In this document: piece after piece, positions 1 through 7,065 of the stretch | Position numbering within the stretch: the stretch's first letter is position 1 | Layout of the letters: every line of letters starts with the position of its first letter | Origin: Enterocola sp045654205 | GTDB taxonomy: Bacteria; Bacteroidota; Bacteroidia; Bacteroidales; Paludibacteraceae | Reading direction: 5' to 3' | DNA length: 64,000 nucleotides | NCBI GenBank assembly: GCA_045654205.1 | Contig: JAZOMZ010000002.1 | Span: forward strand, 1 to 64,000 | Made by a program: the position numbers and the translations under genes | The notes under the pieces: generated by a model | Databases searched by the model: none | What the model saw: only the letters and a program-made list of their open reading frames with translations | What the model was told of the DNA's origin: nothing

Positions 1-6
1 GGATTG

Positions 7-38
7 CAAAGATATGTCAAGTTTTTCAATCTACCAAA
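7..38 (-). promoter_or_regulatory. Strong promoter, leftward, tandem copy 2
   Basis: Read on the minus strand there is TTTG (38-35), exactly 20 bases, then TATCTTTG (14-7), the full -33/-7 signal of Bacteroidota. It points out of the window, so its gene is not visible. Together with the identical layout at 177-146 it resembles the tandem promoters that drive stable RNA operons in this phylum; that link is inference. Confidence 0.7.
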
Positions 39-145
39 TATTTCGAGAAAATTTTTCAAAATATTTTTTAGAAGCATTAAACCTCATCTCATGCAAACTA
101 CCAAAGCTTTTGTTGTGCTGACCACTCTTGGTCGAAAAGCGAGTG

Positions 146-177
146 CAAAGGTAGAAACTTTCACCATACGCTCCAAA
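146..177 (-). promoter_or_regulatory. Strong promoter, leftward, tandem copy 1
   Basis: On the minus strand TTTG (177-174), 20 bases, then TACCTTTG (153-146), with an A/T-rich stretch upstream. The spacing is identical to the second promoter 139 bases further on. No coding potential was found in 1-398; the 64-codon frame at 4-198 overlaps both promoters and has no family features. Confidence 0.7.
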
Positions 178-398
178 TATTCCAGCAACTTTTTTTAAAG
201 AAAAATACAACTTTTTTATAACTGCTTGAAAATCAAGCGTGGTAAAAAAATCGCTTTTCTAGACTATTCTCGCTAATGTTACAATGATGTTACAAAACTA
301 ATTAAATAGTCTTATTATACTTTCCTAGACTTTGCATAAACTGATTCATTTTTTATCTATAAAATACTAGATTTCTATTAAAAAGAGTAATATTTTAG

Positions 399-406
399 TA
401 TATTTG
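399..406 (+). promoter_or_regulatory. -7 box of the hemolysin III gene
   Basis: TATATTTG matches TAnnTTTG. Its last base is the G of a GTG that could open the reading frame, so that upstream start cannot be used; translation should begin at the ATG at 451. Expected transcript start is about 412. Confidence 0.6.
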
Positions 407-450
407 TGCTGATATTAAATACATTATTAATTAAAGACACCCCTATTTTT

Positions 451-1122
451 ATGGAAAAAGAACAGAAAAAAGCAAAGTACAGTAAAGAAGAAGAGGTTGT
501 AAACACCATTACTCATAGTATTGGTGCTGTGGGAACGTTAGTGGTTTGTGGAATTTTTGCGGTACAAGTTTATGAAAAAGGTAACGGACTAGATTTTTTA
601 AGTATTATTCTTATGCTTTTTGGCGTGAGTATATCTTATATTTTTTCTTCTGTTTATCATGGTATTTCTCATACCAACCCTGTGAAACAAACTTTAAGAA
701 AATTTGATCATGCTTCTATATTTTGGCATATTGCAGCTTGCTACTCCCCTATCACGCTTATTGCGTTTTTAAGAGGTGGAGAAACTGCCCTTGGCTGGGG
801 AATGTTTATTTTCTGCTGGCTATTTGCTGTAGTGGGTTCTGCTTTACTGCTAAGAAAGGTAAAAGAGAAAAGTATTTTTGAAACTGCATGTTATGTGCTA
901 ATGGGACTTACTATAGTTTTTGCCATTAAAAACTTCTATGATATTGTTGGTTTTGATACTGTAATGTGGGTAATATTGGAAGGCGTAGCATATATTGCAG
1001 GCGCTGTACTATATTGTGTACACAAAGTAAAATACATGCATACTGTTTTCCACATATTTATTATGCTTGGCGATGCATTTCACTTTGTTGCCGTGGGCAA
1101 GATTATTTCAAGTATGTTATAA
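451..1122 (+). CDS. Hemolysin III family (PAQR-like) membrane protein
   Basis: Integral inner-membrane protein of 223 residues with about seven hydrophobic segments. The family's conserved polar residues are present: NTITH near the N-terminus, SSVYHGISH, KFDHASIF, and a C-terminal HTVFHIF with GDAFHF. These His/Asp positions form the metal site in the PAQR/HlyIII superfamily, where some members hydrolyse amide lipids; the bacterial role is poorly defined and the name hemolysin is historical. The start at 451 is chosen over a GTG at 406 because the -7 box ends at 406. Monocistronic, followed by a hairpin terminator. Confidence 0.9.
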   Translation: MEKEQKKAKYSKEEEVVNTITHSIGAVGTLVVCGIFAVQVYEKGNGLDFLSIILMLFGVSISYIFSSVYHGISHTNPVKQTLRKFDHASIFWHIAACYSPITLIAFLRGGETALGWGMFIFCWLFAVVGSALLLRKVKEKSIFETACYVLMGLTIVFAIKNFYDIVGFDTVMWVILEGVAYIAGAVLYCVHKVKYMHTVFHIFIMLGDAFHFVAVGKIISSML

Positions 1123-1150
1123 AAATGACACCTTATTATATATAAGAGAA

Positions 1151-1182
1151 AAGGCTGGTTCAAAAGAAATGAATCAGCCTTA
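1151..1182 (+). terminator. Terminator of the hemolysin III gene
   Basis: AAGGCTG and CAGCCTT arms (7 bp, extendable) separated by a short loop, 28 bases after the stop codon. It can also end transcription from the right, where the FISUMP remnant finishes at 1201. Confidence 0.65.
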
Positions 1183-1200
1183 ATTGTATCTAAATATACT

Positions 1201-1423
1201 TTATAATAACACGGGACGAATATACATTCCATAAAACCTATCCCATGTACCCCAAGTAAATCTATTTCCTCTCATATATAAAGCATATGCCATTTCAGGC
1301 CAGCTTGTATATGTAATCGTACTAGCCCAATAAATACCAACACCCTCACCATCATCAAAAGTATCAGTAAATGGGATAAATATACAATAGAAGAATATTA
1401 ATTAATAGGATTAACTTTTTCAT
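1201..1423 (-). pseudogene. Remnant of a secreted FISUMP-domain protein
   Basis: The minus strand starts with ATG at 1423 and encodes a signal-peptide-like start (MKKLILLINILLLY) that hits a stop after 19 codons. In the next frame over, the sequence continues as the end of a FISUMP domain: GIYWAST, then YGMYIRPVLL and a stop at 1201. IRPVL is the typical FISUMP ending, as in the intact proteins near 11.7 and 17.9 kb. So the signal peptide and the last 60 or so codons remain, joined out of frame, with the middle deleted. It begins one base after the sufE stop. Confidence 0.7.
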
Positions 1424-1424
1424 C

Positions 1425-1841
1425 TTATCTATTAAATGCTATTGCATAGAACTTGATTTGTTTCACCATGGCAAGCAGACCATTGCTGCGTGTTGGAGAA
1501 AGGTGTTCTTTTAGGCCAATTTCGTTGATGAAGTATAATTCGCTATCTAGAATTTCTTGTGGTTTGTGGCCACTTACTACATTTAATAAAAGGGCAAGAA
1601 TTCCTTTTACTATTACTGCATCGCTATCTCCTGCGAAGATGATATTGCCTTCGGCATCTAGAGAAGCATCAATCCAAACTTTACTTTGACAACCTTCGAT
1701 AAGGTTTTCTGGGAGTTTTTTGTCGTCTGGAAATGCAGGAAGTTCGTTTCCTAATTCTATAATGCGGCTATATTTGTCGAACCAATCGTCGAAAATTGAG
1801 AAATCTTCGATAATTTCGTCTTGTAGTTGATTTATTGTCAT
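1425..1841 (-). CDS. sufE: SufE, sulfur acceptor for cysteine desulfurase
   Basis: Cytoplasmic SufE-family protein of 138 residues, the normal family length. It takes persulfide sulfur from SufS and passes it to the SufBCD scaffold. The segment LPENLIEGCQSKVW contains the family motif with the reactive Cys (GCQSKVW). Last gene of the suf block, 9 bases after sufS, so co-translated with its partner. Confidence 0.93.
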   Translation of the reverse strand: MTINQLQDEIIEDFSIFDDWFDKYSRIIELGNELPAFPDDKKLPENLIEGCQSKVWIDASLDAEGNIIFAGDSDAVIVKGILALLLNVVSGHKPQEILDSELYFINEIGLKEHLSPTRSNGLLAMVKQIKFYAIAFNR

Positions 1842-1850
1842 AACAGAATT

Positions 1851-3074
1851 TTAAAATAGTTGTTTTACTCGTTGGATGCCAGCAATAAGGGCATCGATTT
1901 CTTCTGTGGTATTGTATAGAGCAAATGATGCACGAAGTGTGCCTTCTATACCAAAGTGCCTCATAATAGGTTGTGCACAATGGTGACCTGTGCGCAATGC
2001 TATGCCTAGTTTGTCTAGAAGTGTACCTATATCGTAGTGATGAATATCACCTACTTGCATAGAAATTACTGCACTTTTGTGTTCTGAAGTGCCAAAAATG
2101 CGAATATCACCTAGATTTTTCAGCTTTTCTGTGGCATAATTTAGCAAATAGGTTTCGTAGGCAGCAATTTCGTCCATACCAATGTTTTGTACATAACGAA
2201 TTGCCTCTGCTAGTGCTGTGGAGCCAATAAAATCTGGTGTTCCTGCTTCAAATTTGTATGGAAGTTCGTTGAAAGTGGTGTTTTCAAAGCTCACTTGGGC
2301 AATCATTTCACCGCCTCCTTGATATGGCACCATGGCATCAAGCCATTTTTCTTTGCCATAAAGCACACCCATACCTGTTGGACCGTAGATTTTGTGACCA
2401 GAGAATACGTAAAAATCTACGTCTAAGTCTTTTACATTTACAGAAATGTGTGGTACAGATTGAGCTCCATCTATAAGAACAGGCACATTGTGAGAGTGAG
2501 CAGTTGCAATGATTTCTTTTACAGGATTTATTGTTCCTAACACATTTGAAACGTGATTTACAGCCACTAAACGAGTGCGCTCGGTGAACAACGACGCATA
2601 AACATCAAGGTCTAATTCACCTTTTTCGTTGAAAGGAATTACTTTAAGAGTAATGTTTTTGCGTGTGCGAAGAAGTTGCCATGGAACAATATTTGAGTGA
2701 TGTTCCATTTCTGAAACGATGATTTCGTCTCCTTCTTTTAGAAAAGTTTCGCCAAAACTATATGCTACAAGGTTGATAGATTCTGTCGTGCCACGAGTGA
2801 AAATAATTTCGTGTGAATGCTCAGCACCAAGGAAATTTTGCACTGTTTTGCGTGCATCTTCATGGGCCTCCGTTGCCATTTGGCTTAAAAAGTGTACTCC
2901 ACGATGCACATTAGCATTTTGGCGTGTATAACCCTCTTCTATCTTTTTAATAACAGAAAGTGGTTTTTGAGTGGTGGCAGCATTGTCTAGGTACACCAAC
3001 TTGTGTTTGTGTACTGTTTCATTTAAGATTGGAAAATCCTGACGTATCTGCTCTATATTGTTTTTAATATACAT
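1851..3074 (-). CDS. sufS: SufS-type cysteine desulfurase
   Basis: PLP-dependent group II cysteine desulfurase (about 407 residues) that releases sulfur from cysteine for Fe-S assembly. SGHKIYGPTG holds the PLP-binding Lys and RTGHHCAQP holds the catalytic Cys on its loop; YLDNAATTQKP near the start is the usual family opening. An ATG at 3083 is possible, but the ATG at 3074 shares its A with the sufD stop (TAATG), the same junction as sufC/sufD, so 3074 is preferred. Confidence 0.95.
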   Translation of the reverse strand: MYIKNNIEQIRQDFPILNETVHKHKLVYLDNAATTQKPLSVIKKIEEGYTRQNANVHRGVHFLSQMATEAHEDARKTVQNFLGAEHSHEIIFTRGTTESINLVAYSFGETFLKEGDEIIVSEMEHHSNIVPWQLLRTRKNITLKVIPFNEKGELDLDVYASLFTERTRLVAVNHVSNVLGTINPVKEIIATAHSHNVPVLIDGAQSVPHISVNVKDLDVDFYVFSGHKIYGPTGMGVLYGKEKWLDAMVPYQGGGEMIAQVSFENTTFNELPYKFEAGTPDFIGSTALAEAIRYVQNIGMDEIAAYETYLLNYATEKLKNLGDIRIFGTSEHKSAVISMQVGDIHHYDIGTLLDKLGIALRTGHHCAQPIMRHFGIEGTLRASFALYNTTEEIDALIAGIQRVKQLF

Positions 3075-4378
3075 TATCTGCAAATTTTACAACCGCTGCA
3101 GTGTGAATTTTCTCCACGTAGGCGGCGTTCAATTAATAATTGCAAACGGTCTTTTAGCGGTTCTATGCGCACATTGTCTAGTACATCGTGAACGAATGCG
3201 AACATTAGCAGCATTTTACCTTCTACTGGGTCGATACCTCTGGCACGCATATAGAAAAGTGCGTTTTCATCTAGTTGACCTACTGTGGCACCGTGATTAC
3301 ATTTTACGTCGTCGGCATAGATTTCTAGTTGAGGACGTGTGTACATACGAGCTTCTTTTGAAAGACAAAGATTTCTGTTGGTTTGGTACGCCTGAGTTTG
3401 TTGAGCATCTTTCAGCACCTTGATTAGACCATAAAAATCGCCAACTGAATTATCGTTTAGAATGTATTTAAATAATTCGTTGCTTGTTGCTCCTGCCACA
3501 TTGTGATTGATAAAGGTGTGATTCTCAATCTTTTCTGAGTCTTGACCTAAACCTAAACCGTTTAAAGAAAGATATGCACCTTTGCCATTTAAGTTTACTT
3601 CTACCCTATTGTGCGTTTTGCCGTTGGCTAATGTAATAAGGTTTGAAAGAACTTGACTTCCCTCTTCTTGATAGATTTGAAGAGTAGAAATATTTGTGGT
3701 TTTTGATGATGAACTTTCTAGTTTGTAGTGTTCGTATGTAGAGTTTTTTCCTACAAATACTTGTGTAAGGCGATTTGAAAGGTAATTTACTTCTTCACCA
3801 TACGCATGGTCGCAAACCAACACTTGTGCCTTTGCATTTTCTCCTATAATAGCAAGATTTTGGCTAATAGCCATCATATCCACCTTGCCATACATTAAAT
3901 TAACCAGTTGGATTGGTTTTTCTAGTTGCACACCATCTGGAATGTAAATAAACATACCATCTTGGGCAAGTACTGCATTAAAAGCAATATCTGCATTTGA
4001 AATATTACTTTGAAGCAAATATGGCTTAATTAAATCTGCGTGCTCTTTTAATGCTTTTGAAAGGCTGCAAATGATAACGCCCTCTGGCAAGTTGGGATTT
4101 TCTACTTGAGAATAAAAACTATCGTTAAGTACAAGATAGTTTGATGTAGCTAGGCCTGGAATGTCGCATCTAAATAGACTAAATGGGTCGCCAGAAAACT
4201 TGATACGACGCACATTTATGCCATAGTCTAGGGTATATGCATCCTTGAAAGACTCTACTTCTTTATTTTGCAGAAGATTTAAAGATTCTGCGCGTCTTTC
4301 TTCCCACCATAGAGGTTTATCTACTTGATATAGAGCCTTATTGTCGTGGTATAATGTTATGTAACTGTCTTGAACCAT
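3074..4378 (-). CDS. sufD: SufD, Fe-S assembly scaffold subunit
   Basis: SufB/SufD-type right-handed beta-helix protein (434 residues), partner of SufB and SufC in the scaffold complex. The C-terminal core has YARPQLEIYADDVKCNHGAT-like family sequence (here TRPQLEIYADDVKCNHGAT) and ends in a Cys-rich tail, HCSGCKICR. The start overlaps the sufC stop by one base, as TAATG. The tail could bind metal or be incidental; I cannot tell from sequence. Confidence 0.93.
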   Translation of the reverse strand: MVQDSYITLYHDNKALYQVDKPLWWEERRAESLNLLQNKEVESFKDAYTLDYGINVRRIKFSGDPFSLFRCDIPGLATSNYLVLNDSFYSQVENPNLPEGVIICSLSKALKEHADLIKPYLLQSNISNADIAFNAVLAQDGMFIYIPDGVQLEKPIQLVNLMYGKVDMMAISQNLAIIGENAKAQVLVCDHAYGEEVNYLSNRLTQVFVGKNSTYEHYKLESSSSKTTNISTLQIYQEEGSQVLSNLITLANGKTHNRVEVNLNGKGAYLSLNGLGLGQDSEKIENHTFINHNVAGATSNELFKYILNDNSVGDFYGLIKVLKDAQQTQAYQTNRNLCLSKEARMYTRPQLEIYADDVKCNHGATVGQLDENALFYMRARGIDPVEGKMLLMFAFVHDVLDNVRIEPLKDRLQLLIERRLRGENSHCSGCKICR

Positions 4379-5130
4379 TACTCACCTACTTCTTTTTTAA
4401 TCCAATCGTATCCTTGTTCTTCAAGCACTGCTACTAGTTCACGTCCTGCAGTTTTCACTATGCGACCTTTATATAGAATATGTACAATATCTGGTACAAT
4501 ATAATCTAATAAACGTTGGTAGTGAGTAATAACAATAGACGCATTTTCTGGAGTTTTAAGTTGGTTTACTCCATTTGCTACTATGCGTAGAGCATCGATG
4601 TCTAGACCAGAGTCTGTTTCATCTAAAATAGAAAGACATGGCTCTAGCATGGCCATTTGGAAGATTTCGTTACGTTTCTTTTCGCCACCAGAGAAACCTT
4701 CGTTTACAGAACGATTTGCAAGTTTGTTGTCTAGTTCTACAATATCTTTCTTTGCACGCATAAGTTTAAGGAATTCGCCAGCAGAAAGTGCTTCCTGACC
4801 TTTGTATTTGCGATGTTCGTTTACTGCTGCACGCATAAAGTTTACCATACTCACACCAGGTATTTCTACTGGGTATTGGAAACTTAAGAAAAGACCTGCA
4901 CGAGAACGTTCTTCTGCTGGCATAGCCAACAAATCTTTTCCATTGAATGTTACAGAACCTTTTGTTACTGTATATGCTGGATGACCTGCAAGCACAGATG
5001 AAAGTGTACTTTTACCAGATCCGTTTGGACCCATAATGGCATGTACTTCACCTGCTTTTACACTAAGGTTAATCCCTCTTAATATTTCTTTGCCGTTAAT
5101 TTCGGCATGTAAATCTACTATTTCTAACAT
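4378..5130 (-). CDS. sufC: SufC, ABC-type ATPase of Fe-S assembly
   Basis: Soluble ABC ATPase of 250 residues that drives conformational change in SufBCD. Walker A is GPNGSGKST, the signature motif is FSGGEKKRNE, and the Walker B region reads LSILDETDSGLDIDAL, all characteristic of SufC rather than a transporter ATPase. Final stop overlaps the sufD start. One base separates it from sufB. Confidence 0.95.
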   Translation of the reverse strand: MLEIVDLHAEINGKEILRGINLSVKAGEVHAIMGPNGSGKSTLSSVLAGHPAYTVTKGSVTFNGKDLLAMPAEERSRAGLFLSFQYPVEIPGVSMVNFMRAAVNEHRKYKGQEALSAGEFLKLMRAKKDIVELDNKLANRSVNEGFSGGEKKRNEIFQMAMLEPCLSILDETDSGLDIDALRIVANGVNQLKTPENASIVITHYQRLLDYIVPDIVHILYKGRIVKTAGRELVAVLEEQGYDWIKKEVGE

Positions 5131-5131
5131 A

Positions 5132-6577
5132 TTAACCTACACTTCCTTCTAGAGAAATTTGCAATAGTTTTTGTGCTTCTACAGCAAATTCCATTGGTAA
5201 TTTATTTAGAACTTCTTTTGCAAAACCATTTACGATAAGGCCTACAGCATCTTCTGTAGAAATACCGCGTTGGTTGCAATAGAAAAGTTGGTCTTCATTG
5301 ATTTTTGATGTACTAGCTTCGTGCTCCAATATAGCAGAAGGATTGTGCACATCTACTACTGGGAATGTGTGAGCACCACACTCAGAACCTAATAATAAGC
5401 TATCGCATTGTGAGAAATTGCGAGCATTGTCTGCATTTGAAGCCACGCGAACAAGTCCGCGATATGAGTTTTGACTTTTGCCTGCAGAAATACCTTTAGA
5501 CACTATGCGAGAACGGGTATTTTTACCCAAGTGAATCATTTTTGTACCTGTATCGGCTTGTTGGAAATGATTTGTAAATGCTACTGAATAAAATTCGCCA
5601 ACAGAATTATCTCCTTTAAGAATACAACTTGGATATTTCCATGTTATTGCAGAACCTGTTTCTACTTGTGTCCAAGATACTTTTGAAGATTCACCTTTGC
5701 AGATAGCACGTTTGGTAACGAAATTGTAAATACCGCCTTTGCCGTCTTTGTCGCCTGGATACCAGTTTTGCACAGTAGAATATTTTACCTCAGCTCTATC
5801 CATAGCTACAATTTCTACAATGGCTGCGTGAAGTTGGTTTTCATCACGTTGTGGAGCGGTACAACCCTCTAAATATGAGACATAAGCATCATCATCTGCC
5901 ACAATGAGTGTACGTTCAAACTGACCTGTATTTACCGCATTTATACGGAAATATGTAGACAGTTCCATTGGGCAACGCACTCCCTTTGGAATATACACAA
6001 ATGAACCATCACTAAACACAGCACAGTTTAGCGCAGCGTAATAGTTGTCTGTATAAGGAACTACAGATCCTAGATATTTTTTTACTAGTTCTGGATATTC
6101 TTTTACAGCCTCACTTATTGAGCAGAAAATAACACCAAGTTTGGCAAGTTCGTCTTTGTAAGTAGTTTTAATGGAAGTACTATCCATTACAGCATCTACA
6201 GCCATGCCAGAAAGACGTTTTTGCTCTTCAAGTGGAATACCCAATTTATCAAATGTTTTTAATAATTCTGGGTCTACCTCATCTAGGCTTTGTGGAGCAT
6301 TTTTTCTAGGTGCTGCGTAATAAGAAATTGACTGAAAGTCTATTTCTGGAATATCCAAATGTGCCCATGTTGGCAGTGGAAGAGTCTTCCAATAAGCAAA
6401 TGCTTTTAGACGAAAATCTAAAAGCCACTCTGGTTCTTCCTTTTTTGCTGATATTAATCTTACCACATCTTCTGACAGACCAATAGGAATGGTATCGGTT
6501 TCAATATCTGTGGTAAATCCGTATTTATATTCGCCTGAAGCTATTTCGTCTATAATTCCGTTTTCTTTACTTTCCAT
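5132..6577 (-). CDS. sufB: SufB, Fe-S assembly scaffold
   Basis: Main scaffold subunit of the SUF system, 481 residues, close to the family norm. Visible family segments include FVYIPKGVRCPMELSTYFRI, YLEGCTAPQ, SWTQVETGSAITWKYPSC and a C-terminal NQRGISTEDA. With SufC and SufD it forms the complex in which clusters are built before transfer to apoproteins. Sits between cvpA and sufC with 2-base and 1-base gaps, so tightly coupled. Confidence 0.95.
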   Translation of the reverse strand: MESKENGIIDEIASGEYKYGFTTDIETDTIPIGLSEDVVRLISAKKEEPEWLLDFRLKAFAYWKTLPLPTWAHLDIPEIDFQSISYYAAPRKNAPQSLDEVDPELLKTFDKLGIPLEEQKRLSGMAVDAVMDSTSIKTTYKDELAKLGVIFCSISEAVKEYPELVKKYLGSVVPYTDNYYAALNCAVFSDGSFVYIPKGVRCPMELSTYFRINAVNTGQFERTLIVADDDAYVSYLEGCTAPQRDENQLHAAIVEIVAMDRAEVKYSTVQNWYPGDKDGKGGIYNFVTKRAICKGESSKVSWTQVETGSAITWKYPSCILKGDNSVGEFYSVAFTNHFQQADTGTKMIHLGKNTRSRIVSKGISAGKSQNSYRGLVRVASNADNARNFSQCDSLLLGSECGAHTFPVVDVHNPSAILEHEASTSKINEDQLFYCNQRGISTEDAVGLIVNGFAKEVLNKLPMEFAVEAQKLLQISLEGSVG

Positions 6578-6579
6578 AT

Positions 6580-7065
6580 TTATAGCTTAACGTATGGCAT
6601 AATGGTTGGAACTATTTTTTTAATAGGGTCATATAGAATAGATTCTGATTTTTTCTCTGGTGATAGGAATTCAAATTTACTATTTGCATATTCTATTACC
6701 ATTATGAAGAAGCTAAGAATAATTGCCCATTTAAAGAAGCCAAATATGGCTCCTAATAGTTTATTTAACCAACCTAATAAGATTAAATGTATAAATTTAT
6801 CTAAAATTCTAGCTATTATTGCCACTAGCACCATCACAATTATGAAAATAATCACATATGATAGTGAAAGGCATTGTTTATCAGACATTGTAAACCATTC
6901 TTGAATGGTTGGTGATAAATCAGAAGCAAATACTTGAGCTAAAGTTATACCTAATATCAACCCTACAAAGACTGATAATGAACGGATAAATCCGCTCATT
7001 AGACCTCTTACTATCCCCCAAACTAGAGGGATAGCAAAAAATAAGTCTAAATAACTAAATTCCAT
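6580..7065 (-). CDS. cvpA: CvpA family membrane protein
   Basis: A 161-residue inner-membrane protein with four hydrophobic segments (about residues 7-45, 60-85, 95-122), matching CvpA length and layout. CvpA was named for colicin V production in E. coli; its general role in envelope homeostasis is not well defined. It lies between infB and sufB, with its start overlapping the infB stop. No signal peptide. Confidence 0.85.
   Translation of the reverse strand: MEFSYLDLFFAIPLVWGIVRGLMSGFIRSLSVFVGLILGITLAQVFASDLSPTIQEWFTMSDKQCLSLSYVIIFIIVMVLVAIIARILDKFIHLILLGWLNKLLGAIFGFFKWAIILSFFIMVIEYANSKFEFLSPEKKSESILYDPIKKIVPTIMPYVKL

Noticed and set aside
4..198. 64-codon ORF at the left edge
   Set aside because: It overlaps two full promoters on the other strand and has no recognisable features.
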